From: Acidobacteria bacterium SCN 69-37
GTDB lineage: Bacteria > Acidobacteriota > Vicinamibacteria > Vicinamibacterales > SCN-69-37
Assembly: GCA_001724025.1 (NCBI GenBank)
Contig: MEDJ01000014.1
Coordinates: 1-48,755, forward strand
Reading direction: 5' to 3'
Length of the DNA: 48,755 nucleotides
Of the stretch, positions 24,091 to 32,044 are shown one piece after another (positions within the stretch are counted from its first letter, which is position 1; each line of letters begins with the position of its first letter). The translations under genes and the position numbers were made by a program. The notes under the pieces are model-generated. The model made no database searches. It was not told the origin of the DNA and was given only the letters and a program-made list of their open reading frames with translations.

Positions 24091-25148
24091 CCGGGCCGAT
24101 CGCGCCGCTGCGGATGCCGGCCGAGTGGGAACCGCACCGCGCCACCTGGATCGCCTGGCCGCACCACGAGCCCGACTGGCCCGGCAAGCTCGAGGCCATC
24201 CCGTGGGTCTACGCCGAGATCGCCCGCCTGATCGCGCGCCACGAGCCCGTCGAGATTCTCTGCGCGTCCGACGAGGCGTGCGAGGGCACGCGCGAAGCGC
24301 TCGCCGCGCACCGCGTGCCGTTCGATCGCGTCCGCCTGCACGCGGTGCCGACCGATCGGGTGTGGCTGCGCGACAGTGCCCCGACCGCCGTCCACGACGC
24401 GGCCGGCCGGGTCGCGCTCGTCAACTGGGCGTTCGACGGCTGGTCGAAGTACGACAACTGGCGACAGGACCTCGGCGTGGGCCCGGCCATCGAGCGCATC
24501 ACCGGCCTGCCCCGCATCGAGCCGAAACGGCCATCCTCGTCCGATCGCCTGGTCCTCGAGGGCGGCGGCATCGAGACCAACGGCCGCGGCCTGCTCCTCG
24601 TCACCGAGGAGTGGCTGCTGTCCGATATCCAGGTCCGCAATCCCGGCCTCGGACGTGATGCCTACGAGGCGATCTTCGATCGCTGGCTCGGCGCCACGCG
24701 GACGATCTGGCTCGGCGAGGGCTGCGTGGGCGACGATACCCACGGTCACATCGACGACATCGCGCGGTTCGTGACGCCAGACACCGTGGTCCTGGCGGTG
24801 GAAGCCGACCCGGCCGACGACAACCACGCGCGGTCGCAGGACAACGTCCGCCGGCTCGAACTGGCCGCGCGCGATCCGCGCGTCGGTCCACTACGGCTCG
24901 TCCATCTGCCGTTTCCCGAGCCGGTCTTCTGGCACGGCGATCGGCTGCCGGCCAGCTACGCGAACTTCTACATCGCCAACGGCGTCGTGATCGTGCCGAC
25001 GTTCAACGATCCGAACGATCGCGTGGCACTCGACATCCTCGCGGGCCTCTTCCCGGACCGCGAGGTGATCGGCCTGCACGCCGTCGATCTGGTGCTCGGC
25101 CTCGGGACGCTGCACTGTCTCACGCAGCAGGAACCGGCACCGCGCTGA
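24087..25148 (+). CDS. aguA: Agmatine deiminase
   Basis: A 353-residue guanidino-modifying enzyme that converts agmatine to N-carbamoylputrescine and ammonia. Motifs of the peptidyl-arginine-deiminase-like fold are in place: EWEPHRATWIAWPH, DRVWLRDSAPTAV (substrate Asp), LVLEGGGIETNG, CVGDDTHGHIDDIARF (catalytic His) and the terminal GLGTLHCLTQQEP with nucleophile Cys344. Length is typical (about 350-370). It is coupled to aguB by a 4-base overlap. No arginine decarboxylase is in the window, so agmatine comes from elsewhere or from outside; the product feeds polyamine synthesis. The family can be confused with PPAD-type deiminases, but the aguB partner settles it. Confidence 0.94.
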   Translation: MTGPIAPLRMPAEWEPHRATWIAWPHHEPDWPGKLEAIPWVYAEIARLIARHEPVEILCASDEACEGTREALAAHRVPFDRVRLHAVPTDRVWLRDSAPTAVHDAAGRVALVNWAFDGWSKYDNWRQDLGVGPAIERITGLPRIEPKRPSSSDRLVLEGGGIETNGRGLLLVTEEWLLSDIQVRNPGLGRDAYEAIFDRWLGATRTIWLGEGCVGDDTHGHIDDIARFVTPDTVVLAVEADPADDNHARSQDNVRRLELAARDPRVGPLRLVHLPFPEPVFWHGDRLPASYANFYIANGVVIVPTFNDPNDRVALDILAGLFPDREVIGLHAVDLVLGLGTLHCLTQQEPAPR

Positions 25149-25301
25149 GCCTCGGACAGCACGGCCTCGACGCGCGCCTGGCGCGTGTGTGCTGACAGCG
25201 CGAATTTCCCGCCGCCCGCGGCGCAGCCTGGCACCGGCGCTGCCACCGAGGCAGACGGATCGCCGGCCGCCATTGGTCGCAATCTTGCTGATCGTCCGGC
25301 C

Positions 25302-26510
25302 ATGCGCTGCCGACACTTCGCCGCCCCGGTCCTGATCGTTCTCCTGATCGCCACGGGCGCCGGGTGCGCCAGATCGCCAGCGCCTACGCCTGTCTGCACC
25401 CTCACGATTGCGCCGGCCAGTCACGCGCTGCCGGCAGATGGCGGCACGCGCACCGTCACCGTGACGGCCTCGTCGGCCAGTTGTGCCTGGACCGCCACCA
25501 CGGCTGCCGGGTGGATCGGGCTGACGCCGACCAGCAGCGGCACGGGGTCCGGCAGCTTCGATTACACCGTGGCGGCCACCCCCGAGACAACTCAACGCTC
25601 GGCCACGATCCTGATCGGCGAGCAGACGCACACCGTGACGCAGGCGGGACGCGACGCCGATCCGCCTCCGCCGCCGGTCTGCAGCTACACCCTGACGCCT
25701 GACGACGCGACCGTGGGTGCCGCGGGCGGAACCGGCGCGGTACAGGTCGGCACCGCCAGCGGCTGTGCGTGGACGGCCCTGTCGAGCGACACATGGCTGG
25801 CGATCGAGGACGGCTCAACAGGCAGCGGCCCGGGCGTCGTCCGGTATCGCGCCGCGGCGTACGACGGCACGACGCGGCGCACGGGGACGATGACCATTGC
25901 CGGCCGGACGTTCACGCTGACGCAGGACGGCATCGACACGTCGACGTGCAGCTACAGCGTGTCGCCCGTCACGTTCGATCCGTGCCTGCTCGCGGGATCG
26001 GTCACCACACAGGTGCAGACCACGGCGAACTGTCCGTGGACCGTGACGTCGACAGCGCCGTGGCTGTCGATCGACGGCGCGGCCGCGCGCACCGGCGCCG
26101 GCGACGTGCGCATGACGTTCCCGTCCAACTACGCCGCCCCGCGCGAGGGCGTGATCGAGATCCGCTGGCCAACGACGACCGCGGGCCAGAACGTGCGCGT
26201 GGCCCAGGCCGGCTGCCTGTACGCCACGAGCGCCTCGACCATGGCCGTGGCCGCGGCCGGAGGCGCGCTGACGTTCGACGTCCTCCAGCAGGCCATGCCC
26301 AACTCCTGCGGCGGGCCGCTGCAGGATGCCTGCGTCTGGTCGGCCACGACGGGCGCCTCGTGGATCACCATCACCTCCACGATGCCGAAGCGGGGGGACG
26401 CGTCCGTGGCGCTCACCGTGGCGCCCAACACGACCGCCCAGGCCAGGGCCGCGACGATCGTCGTCCAGGACCGCGTGGTGACCATCGAGCAGGCCGGCAC
26501 GGTGCCCTGA
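25302..26510 (+). CDS. Lipoprotein with four BACON-like repeats
   Basis: A 402-residue secreted protein. From ATG 25302 the signal ends in a lipobox (IATGAGC, Cys22), followed by RSPAPTPVC. Four Ig-like repeats of about 85-100 residues follow, at roughly 28-120, 125-215, 218-310 and 310-400. Each begins with a Cys and a TxxP or SPxxxxxP stretch and holds a CxWTxxxxxxWLxI-type core (CAWTATTAAGWIGLTP, CAWTALSSDTWLAI, CPWTVTSTAPWLSI, CVWSATTGASWITI). Each ends in a TxTQAG-like strand. This is the BACON pattern, linked to carbohydrate or mucin binding in Bacteroidetes. No enzyme domain is attached. The paired cysteines suggest disulfides. Convergent with the permease gene, 6 bases between stops. 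Confidence 0.85.
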   Translation: MRCRHFAAPVLIVLLIATGAGCARSPAPTPVCTLTIAPASHALPADGGTRTVTVTASSASCAWTATTAAGWIGLTPTSSGTGSGSFDYTVAATPETTQRSATILIGEQTHTVTQAGRDADPPPPPVCSYTLTPDDATVGAAGGTGAVQVGTASGCAWTALSSDTWLAIEDGSTGSGPGVVRYRAAAYDGTTRRTGTMTIAGRTFTLTQDGIDTSTCSYSVSPVTFDPCLLAGSVTTQVQTTANCPWTVTSTAPWLSIDGAAARTGAGDVRMTFPSNYAAPREGVIEIRWPTTTAGQNVRVAQAGCLYATSASTMAVAAAGGALTFDVLQQAMPNSCGGPLQDACVWSATTGASWITITSTMPKRGDASVALTVAPNTTAQARAATIVVQDRVVTIEQAGTVP

Positions 26511-26516
26511 GGTCAC

Positions 26517-28997
26517 TCACTGCTTCAGCGCGGCGGTCGGATCGATCCGGGCCGCGCGGCGCGCGGGCACGTAGCAGGCCATCACCGTTGCCAGGAGGAT
26601 GGTGACCGGTACAACGAGGATCGCGATCACCCCGCCACCGGCCGAGTCCGGCAGGAACAGCGTGCTCGTGATCACCTGGCGCAGGAGCATGGCCACGATG
26701 CCGCCGGCCACGGCTCCGACGAGGACAGGCGCGACCCCCTGCCGGATCACCATCAGCAGCACGTGTCGCGGCGTCGCGCCCAGCGCGAGCCGCATGCCGA
26801 TCTCGCGCGTCCGGATCGTGACCAGGTGCGAGAGCACGCCGTAGAGTCCGGACAGGACGATCGCGAGTCCGGCCATGCCGAGCAGCGTCGCAATGCTGCC
26901 GGCCGCCACACTGACGTCGGTGACCGGCCCGAACATCTCGCGCCCCGTGTGGAGATTGGCCAGGCCGATCGCCGGCTCGATGGTCACGAGCGCCGCACGC
27001 ACGTCCTCGAGACGGCGCACGGGATCGTCCTTGGCGCGTGCGATGAAGAACAGCGGCACGTCGGGACGCCCGATCAGCGGTTCGTAGATCGCCAGCATCG
27101 GCTGACGGACATGACCCGCCGTCGAGGCGGCGAGTCCCACGATCGTGCGTGACTCTCCTGCCGGAGTGGCGCCCTGCCCGTTCCGCACGATCGTGATCGG
27201 CTGCCCCACCACGTCGTCTCGTCCGAAAACGAGTCGCGCGAGCGCGACATCGATGACTACGGCCGTGTTGTCGGTGTCGCGCCCGTCGAGTCCCGTGCCG
27301 GCCACGAGATCGATGCCCGCCGTGCGGAAGAACGGCCCGGACACGGCAATCACCTGCACGGGAATCGGGGGCCCCTGGCGCACGACCGTACCGACCCAGC
27401 CGGGTCGACGGAACGGGAAGCCGGCAGACACCGCCGCCGACGCGATGGCCGGATGCCGCGTCAGCCGATCGATGACGCCTTCGACGAGTCGCGTCGTCCT
27501 GGCCGCATCAATCCCCTGGAGCGGCAGGTCGACGGCCGCCACGGCGAGGCTATCGAGATCGGTGCCGCCCGTGAAGCGCCCGGCCGCCGTTATCTCGCCG
27601 ATGAACACGGACGCCGTGGCGAGCAGCGCCATGGATACCGCCACCTGCCCCGCGATCAGTGCGCGTCGTCCCCGCCAGCGCGGGACCACGGTGGGCGAGC
27701 CGGACGCATCGAGCGCCGCACGGTGTCCCTGACGCGACAACCACCAGCCCGGCACCACGCCGGCAACGACGGCCGCGGCCACCATCGCCCCGATCCCCGC
27801 GATCCACACCACGGGATCGAGCCTCGGTTGCAGCAGCAGCGACACGCCTCCGCCCGCCGTCACCGGATGCGAGAGACCGCGCATCAGCAGGGCGCTGATC
27901 GCGAACCCGAGACCGCCGCCGATCGCGCTCATCACCAGCACATCCAGCGTCGTGCCAAATACAAGACGTGCGCGCGAGGCGCCGAGCGCCATGCGGATCG
28001 CCAGTTCCTGCCGGCGCGTCACCCCACGCGCGACGATCAGGTTCGCCAGGTTGGTACACGCGACGAGCAGCACGAGGCTGACGGCCGCGATCAGCAGTGC
28101 GGCAATCGGCGGACCGAACTCCGTCGCGCTCTCGTCCATCATCAGGTCCTGACTGCGACGGACGACCCACGGGCGCGAGACCTGGTACGGCAGCGGCGTG
28201 AACGCGGGCGACAGATCGCGGCCGATCGGGAACTCGGCATCGAGTTGCCGGCCGATGGCCGTCAGGTCGACGGCCACCTGCCCGATCGTCACGCCGGGCA
28301 CCGGGCGGGCGCGCAGGTACAGCCAGCGGGCATCGCGATTCGCGCGGCGTCGCTCGAAATCGATCCGTTCGAAGAGTGGTGCGGTCGACAGCGGCACCCA
28401 CACCGTGGCCGGGAAGCGGCCATTGGAGAACAACCCGACGAACGATCGCGGGGCCACGCCAATCACCTCGAACGCGTGGCCCCCGAGCGTCACCTGTCGT
28501 CCCACGATGTCCGGCCGCCCCCCGAACATCCCCCGCCACACGTCATCGCCAATGACGACGACAGGCGGCGCGCCGGGCTGATCGTCGTGCGGCTGGATCA
28601 ACCGGCCGAGGGAAGCCGACACCCCGAGCAGCGGGAAATAGCCGCCGCTGACGAGCTCACCGATGCCCGTCCGGCTCTGGCCGTCGGCGACGATCACGTG
28701 GGTCATCGACGCGAACGCGATCACGTCGCGCATCGTCGTCTGCCGGCGTTGCAGATCGTGGAAGTCTTCGAGCGAGAACCCGAACATCGCGGGCCCGCCG
28801 GTTTTCGTGTGCGACAGCGTGAGCAGATCGTGCACGTCGGCCACGCCCGGCGGCGGCGCGGCCACGGCGCGCACGAGTGCGCACGTGACCATGACGGCCG
28901 CCACCCCGAACGCGATCGTGACGATGCTGAAGATCGTGAAGAGCGGCGCGGCCTTCGAACGACGCCAGGCGGCGGCCAGATCGTCCCGGCGAATCAT
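26517..28997 (-). CDS. ADOP-type ABC transporter permease (MacB/FtsX fold)
   Basis: An 826-residue membrane protein with two MacB-type units in one chain. Each unit has an N-terminal helix, a periplasmic MacB_PCD domain and a three-helix FtsX block. The first helix (LFTIFSIVTIAFGVAAVMVT) is near residue 25. The first FtsX block (ALLIAAVSLVLLVACTNLANL) is followed by the signature ARGVTRRQELAIRMALGASR. The second (LGMAGLAIVLSGLYGVLSHL) is followed by RTREIGMRLALGATPRHVLL. This is the acidobacterial duplicated orphan permease layout. No ATPase is encoded beside it, which is usual for the group, and the substrate is unknown. It begins at ATG 28997 (MIRRDDLAAAWRRSKAAPLF). Confidence 0.92.
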   Translation of the reverse strand: MIRRDDLAAAWRRSKAAPLFTIFSIVTIAFGVAAVMVTCALVRAVAAPPPGVADVHDLLTLSHTKTGGPAMFGFSLEDFHDLQRRQTTMRDVIAFASMTHVIVADGQSRTGIGELVSGGYFPLLGVSASLGRLIQPHDDQPGAPPVVVIGDDVWRGMFGGRPDIVGRQVTLGGHAFEVIGVAPRSFVGLFSNGRFPATVWVPLSTAPLFERIDFERRRANRDARWLYLRARPVPGVTIGQVAVDLTAIGRQLDAEFPIGRDLSPAFTPLPYQVSRPWVVRRSQDLMMDESATEFGPPIAALLIAAVSLVLLVACTNLANLIVARGVTRRQELAIRMALGASRARLVFGTTLDVLVMSAIGGGLGFAISALLMRGLSHPVTAGGGVSLLLQPRLDPVVWIAGIGAMVAAAVVAGVVPGWWLSRQGHRAALDASGSPTVVPRWRGRRALIAGQVAVSMALLATASVFIGEITAAGRFTGGTDLDSLAVAAVDLPLQGIDAARTTRLVEGVIDRLTRHPAIASAAVSAGFPFRRPGWVGTVVRQGPPIPVQVIAVSGPFFRTAGIDLVAGTGLDGRDTDNTAVVIDVALARLVFGRDDVVGQPITIVRNGQGATPAGESRTIVGLAASTAGHVRQPMLAIYEPLIGRPDVPLFFIARAKDDPVRRLEDVRAALVTIEPAIGLANLHTGREMFGPVTDVSVAAGSIATLLGMAGLAIVLSGLYGVLSHLVTIRTREIGMRLALGATPRHVLLMVIRQGVAPVLVGAVAGGIVAMLLRQVITSTLFLPDSAGGGVIAILVVPVTILLATVMACYVPARRAARIDPTAALKQ

Positions 28998-29096
28998 CGG
29001 CCTCGATTAGACACCCGCGGTCAGGTCCAGGAAAGCAGAAATCGCGAGACGGGTCCAACTTGACGCGCACGGGGCGGTCCGCGCCACAATCACGCG

Positions 29097-29417
29097 GTGC
29101 CGCGTCGTCTGCTGTTCCTCGCGTGTGCGCTGGTCGTCCTGGCGCTGGCCGGGTGGCACCACGCGTCCTCCGATCGACCGGCCGATCGGCACGCCGACAG
29201 GGCCGATCGCCTGGCAACGGCGCAGATCCAGCCCGATCCGGCGCTGGCAGCCGTCATCACCGACGCCACGGTCGTCGCGCCGACCGCGCCGACGCCGATC
29301 GCGTCGGGCTGGGCCCGCCACCTGCGACCGGCCGACACGGCCATCATCGTCAGCCACGCCGCCGCACGCCCGGTGCCCGACGCCGCGGGTCCGCTCACGT
29401 TCCCCCTCCTGATCTGA
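29097..29417 (+). CDS. Small exported hypothetical protein
   Basis: A possible 106-residue protein from GTG 29097. A basic start and hydrophobic stretch (RRLLFLACALVVLALAGWHH) make a signal peptide or membrane anchor. The rest is Ala/Asp/Pro-rich with high third-position GC, like real genes here, ending AAGPLTFPLLI. No family recognised. CACAAT ends six bases before the start, a poor match to the leaderless -10 pattern seen elsewhere. It is 66 bases upstream of secDF on the same strand. Confidence 0.5.
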   Translation: MPRRLLFLACALVVLALAGWHHASSDRPADRHADRADRLATAQIQPDPALAAVITDATVVAPTAPTPIASGWARHLRPADTAIIVSHAAARPVPDAAGPLTFPLLI

Positions 29418-29483
29418 TTCGTCCCCTCCGCCGCACGCCGTTGTCAGTCGTGGTGTGTCCGTTTGCCGCCCTGGGAGGGGTCC

Positions 29484-30344
29484 ATGAATCGTCGTCTGCG
29501 CTGGAAGCTCATCACCGTTCTCATCATCATCGTCGGTACCTCGGCCCTGGCGTGGCTGCCGCCCGTGGCCGCGCGCCTGGGCCTGCCGATTCCCGATGCC
29601 ATCGCCGCCCGGGGCCTGCGCCTCGGGCTCGACTTGAAGGGCGGCGTCCAGTTCGTCCTGCGGGTCAACGCGCAGGAGGTGCTGGCCCTCGATCCCACGG
29701 CCACGCGGGACGAGGTGGTCCGCCAGGCCCGGCAGGCCGTCGATCGCCGCATCAACGCACTGGGCGTCGTCGAGTCGGTGATTGCCGTGCAGGGCGACCA
29801 CCGCGACGAACTGCTGATTCAGTTACCGGGCTTCACGGACGTGGCCCGTGCGCGCGAGGTCGTGGGCGCGACGGCCCGGCTCGAGTGGCGGCTCGTCGAG
29901 GGCGACCACCTCGGTGACGCCGCGGTCACCGGCCGCGACGTCCGGCGTGCCTGGGTCGCGCGCGACGACTTCGGCCGGCCGGCCATCGGCTTTGCCCTGA
30001 CGGCCGACGGCGCGCGCCGGTTCGCCGACCTGACGTCCCACCACATCGGCCGCCAGATCGCGATCGTGCTCGACGACCAGGTGCAGTCGTCGCCCGTGAT
30101 CGAGACGCCCATCACGGGCGGCGAGGGCGTCATCCGTGGCAGCTTCTCGCGGGCCGAAGCCACGGATCTCGCGCTGCTCCTCCAGTCCGGCGCCCTGCCC
30201 GTCTCGATGACGTTCCTCGGTGGCGAGTACGTGGGCCCGACGCTCGGCGCCAGTTCCGTGCGCGCCGGCGTGATCGCGTCGCTCGGCGCGGCCTGGCGCT
30301 GGTCATCATCTTCGTGCTGGCCTACTACAGGCGCGCGGGCATGA
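29484..30344 (+). CDS. secD: SecDF, 5' segment (SecD N-terminal part) before a frameshift
   Basis: ATG 29484 has GGGAGGGG four bases upstream. The 286-residue frame holds the SecD start: first membrane helix (LITVLIIIVGTSALAWLP), D1 motif GLRLGLDLKGGVQFVLRV and the periplasmic P1 head (DGARRFADLTSHHIGRQIAI, VIRGSFSRAEATDLALLLQSGALPV). It then enters helix 2 (GPTLGASSVRAGVIASLGA). After about position 30287 the reading becomes nonsense (AWRWSSSSCWPTTGARA) and stops. The expected LALVIIFVLAYYRRAG continues in the other frame. One missing G in GCGGCC would explain it. SecDF uses the proton gradient to pull preproteins out through SecYEG. Confidence 0.88.
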   Translation: MNRRLRWKLITVLIIIVGTSALAWLPPVAARLGLPIPDAIAARGLRLGLDLKGGVQFVLRVNAQEVLALDPTATRDEVVRQARQAVDRRINALGVVESVIAVQGDHRDELLIQLPGFTDVARAREVVGATARLEWRLVEGDHLGDAAVTGRDVRRAWVARDDFGRPAIGFALTADGARRFADLTSHHIGRQIAIVLDDQVQSSPVIETPITGGEGVIRGSFSRAEATDLALLLQSGALPVSMTFLGGEYVGPTLGASSVRAGVIASLGAAWRWSSSSCWPTTGARA

Positions 30345-31747
30345 ACGCCGTCGTCTCGGTGGTCGCCAACGTCGCGATGCTCCTCGGCGTGATGGCGTCG
30401 CTCGGCGCGGCCATCACGCTGCCGGGCATCGCCGGCCTGATCCTGACGATCGGCATGGGCGTCGATTCGAACGTGCTGATCTTCGAACGCATCAAGGAGG
30501 AGCTGAAGGCCGCTCAGCCGATGCGGCGCGCCATTTCGGCCGGCTTCGATCGAGTGTTCCTGACGATCCTCGACACGCACGTCGCGTCGCTGATTGCCGC
30601 CGCCTGCCTGTTCCAGTTCGGCGACGGCGCGGTCCGCGGCTTCGCCACGGCCCTCAGCCTCGGTCTGCTCACCAACGTCTTCACCGCCGTCGTCGTCTCG
30701 CGCACGATGTTCGAGATCACGATCACGAACCGCCGGCCGCTGACGTTCGGGGCGCTGTGGATCGAGCGCTGGCTCGGGATCGGCACGACGACGGGCGAGG
30801 AACCCTGGCTGCAGCGGGCGATCTACACGGCCATCCACTTCCGACATGCGGCCGTGTGGTTCTCGGCCGCCGTCATAGCCGCGAGCGTCACCGCGACGAT
30901 GGTGCACGGCGTGTCGCTGGGCCTCGACTTCACCGGCGGCACCGCTGTCGTCGCCACGTTCGACGCGCCGATCGACGAAGAGGTGATCCGCCACGTTCTG
31001 CCCGAGGGATCCACGGTGCAGCGCTACGGCGCCACGCCGGATCGCACGCTCCAGATCCGCGTGCCGCAGGCCCCGACCGTCACCGATGGCGACGACCAGG
31101 CCCACGTCCACGCGATCACCACGGCGCTGTCCGCTCCGTCGCTGCCGCCGTCGCACATCGATCGGACCACGACGATCGGACCGACCTTCGGCCGCGATCT
31201 CCAGCAGAAGGGGACGTACGCACTGGTCGGGGCGCTGCTCGGCATCGCGGCGTACGTCGCCATGCGCTTCCGTCCGGGCTTCGCCGTCGGCGCCACAGTC
31301 GCGACCGTGCACGACCTGGTGGTGACGATGGCCGTGCTCGGCATGGCGGGCTACGACCTCGACCTCAACATCGTGGCCGCGCTGCTGACGGTGGCCGGCT
31401 ACTCCGTCAACGACACCATCGTCATCTTCGATCGCGTGCGTGAGCGACTGCGAGCGTCGGCGCGGGTCACGCTCGACACCGCGATCAGTCAGGCGGTCAT
31501 CGACACGCTCGGCCGCACGATCATCACGTCGGGCACGACGCTCGCGGCGGTGATCGCGCTGTATCTGTTCGGGGGGACGGTGCTTGCCGGCTTCGCCTTC
31601 ACCGTCATCGTCGGCATCATCATGGGCACGTGGTCGACGGTGTTCGTGGCCGCGCCCGTGGCCGCGCTCGTGACGCGGCCACGGGCGCGCGGTCGGGAGA
31701 CCGCGCCGCGGGTGGCGACGATCGAAGCGGGCGACAGCCTGTCGTGA
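30314..31747 (+). CDS. secF: SecDF, 3' segment (SecD C-terminal helices fused to SecF)
   Basis: This frame carries the rest of the protein; the true entry is by continuation from the upstream frame at about 30290, not the nominal start at 30314. It contains the SecD helices 3-6 (GLILTIGMGVDSNVLIFERI, the D4 motif with essential Asp, then LTILDTHVASLIAAACLFQF). A linker and SecF follow: first helix, GLDFTGGTAVVATF, a short P4 domain, YALVGALLGIAAYVAMRFRP, and NDTIVIFDRVRERL with SIxTxxTT as TIITSGTTLAAV. There is no stop between SecD and SecF, so the intact gene is a natural SecDF fusion of about 750 residues. The tail is Arg/Ala-rich. Confidence 0.88.
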   Translation: MLAYYRRAGMNAVVSVVANVAMLLGVMASLGAAITLPGIAGLILTIGMGVDSNVLIFERIKEELKAAQPMRRAISAGFDRVFLTILDTHVASLIAAACLFQFGDGAVRGFATALSLGLLTNVFTAVVVSRTMFEITITNRRPLTFGALWIERWLGIGTTTGEEPWLQRAIYTAIHFRHAAVWFSAAVIAASVTATMVHGVSLGLDFTGGTAVVATFDAPIDEEVIRHVLPEGSTVQRYGATPDRTLQIRVPQAPTVTDGDDQAHVHAITTALSAPSLPPSHIDRTTTIGPTFGRDLQQKGTYALVGALLGIAAYVAMRFRPGFAVGATVATVHDLVVTMAVLGMAGYDLDLNIVAALLTVAGYSVNDTIVIFDRVRERLRASARVTLDTAISQAVIDTLGRTIITSGTTLAAVIALYLFGGTVLAGFAFTVIVGIIMGTWSTVFVAAPVAALVTRPRARGRETAPRVATIEAGDSLS

Positions 31748-31782
31748 TTGCGGCGCGCCCGCGGGGCGCGCCCGCGGGGCGC

Positions 31783-31814
31783 GCCGGGACGCCGGCTCAG
31801 GCCGGCGTCCCGGC
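31783..31814. terminator. 14-bp perfect palindrome ending secDF and containing the CWC stop codon
   Basis: GCCGGGACGCCGGC (31783-31796) and GCCGGCGTCCCGGC (31801-31814) pair perfectly around the loop TCAG. The TGA stop of the minus-strand CWC gene is in the loop. Immediately before it, 31751-31785 is built from repeated GCGCGCCCGCGGG units that can also fold. There is no T-run. Its place between two converging genes suggests a shared terminator or RNA end-protecting hairpin. Confidence 0.7.
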
Positions 31815-32024
31815 CCGGCCCGCGGCGCAGCGCGGGCACACACAGACGACGTCGCGGAGCGCCGGGGGGATCTGTGCCAGCACCGTGTCCGGGATCCGGA
31901 CCGCGACGCACCAGCACGTGCCCGCGCCGCTGACGAGCCCGCACGCGTTGTCCGCTCCGCAGAGCGGACAACGCGTGGGATCGGGCGCGGCCCCGGTGTC
32001 GGGCCCCGCGTGGGCATCGGGCAT
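31797..32024 (-). CDS. Cysteine-rich CWC-family protein
   Basis: A 75-residue protein with the CWC family pattern: CPLCGADNACG (residues 19-28), GTCWCVAVRIP (the CWC core, residues 37-39), then PPALRDVVCVCPRCAA. Eight cysteines in all suggest one or two zinc sites. The start ATG 32024 is taken as the first Met of the Cys-rich unit; no strong ribosome site is visible. It lies 20 bases downstream of the cytochrome dehydrogenase gene on the same strand. The function of CWC proteins is unknown. Confidence 0.8.
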   Translation of the reverse strand: MPDAHAGPDTGAAPDPTRCPLCGADNACGLVSGAGTCWCVAVRIPDTVLAQIPPALRDVVCVCPRCAAGRAGTPA

Positions 32025-32044
32025 CGGCGTCTCCACTCGATCCG

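Noticed and set aside
30280..30320. Programmed frameshift in secDF
   Set aside because: No slippery heptamer of the X XXY YYZ type or following pseudoknot; a missing base explains it more simply.
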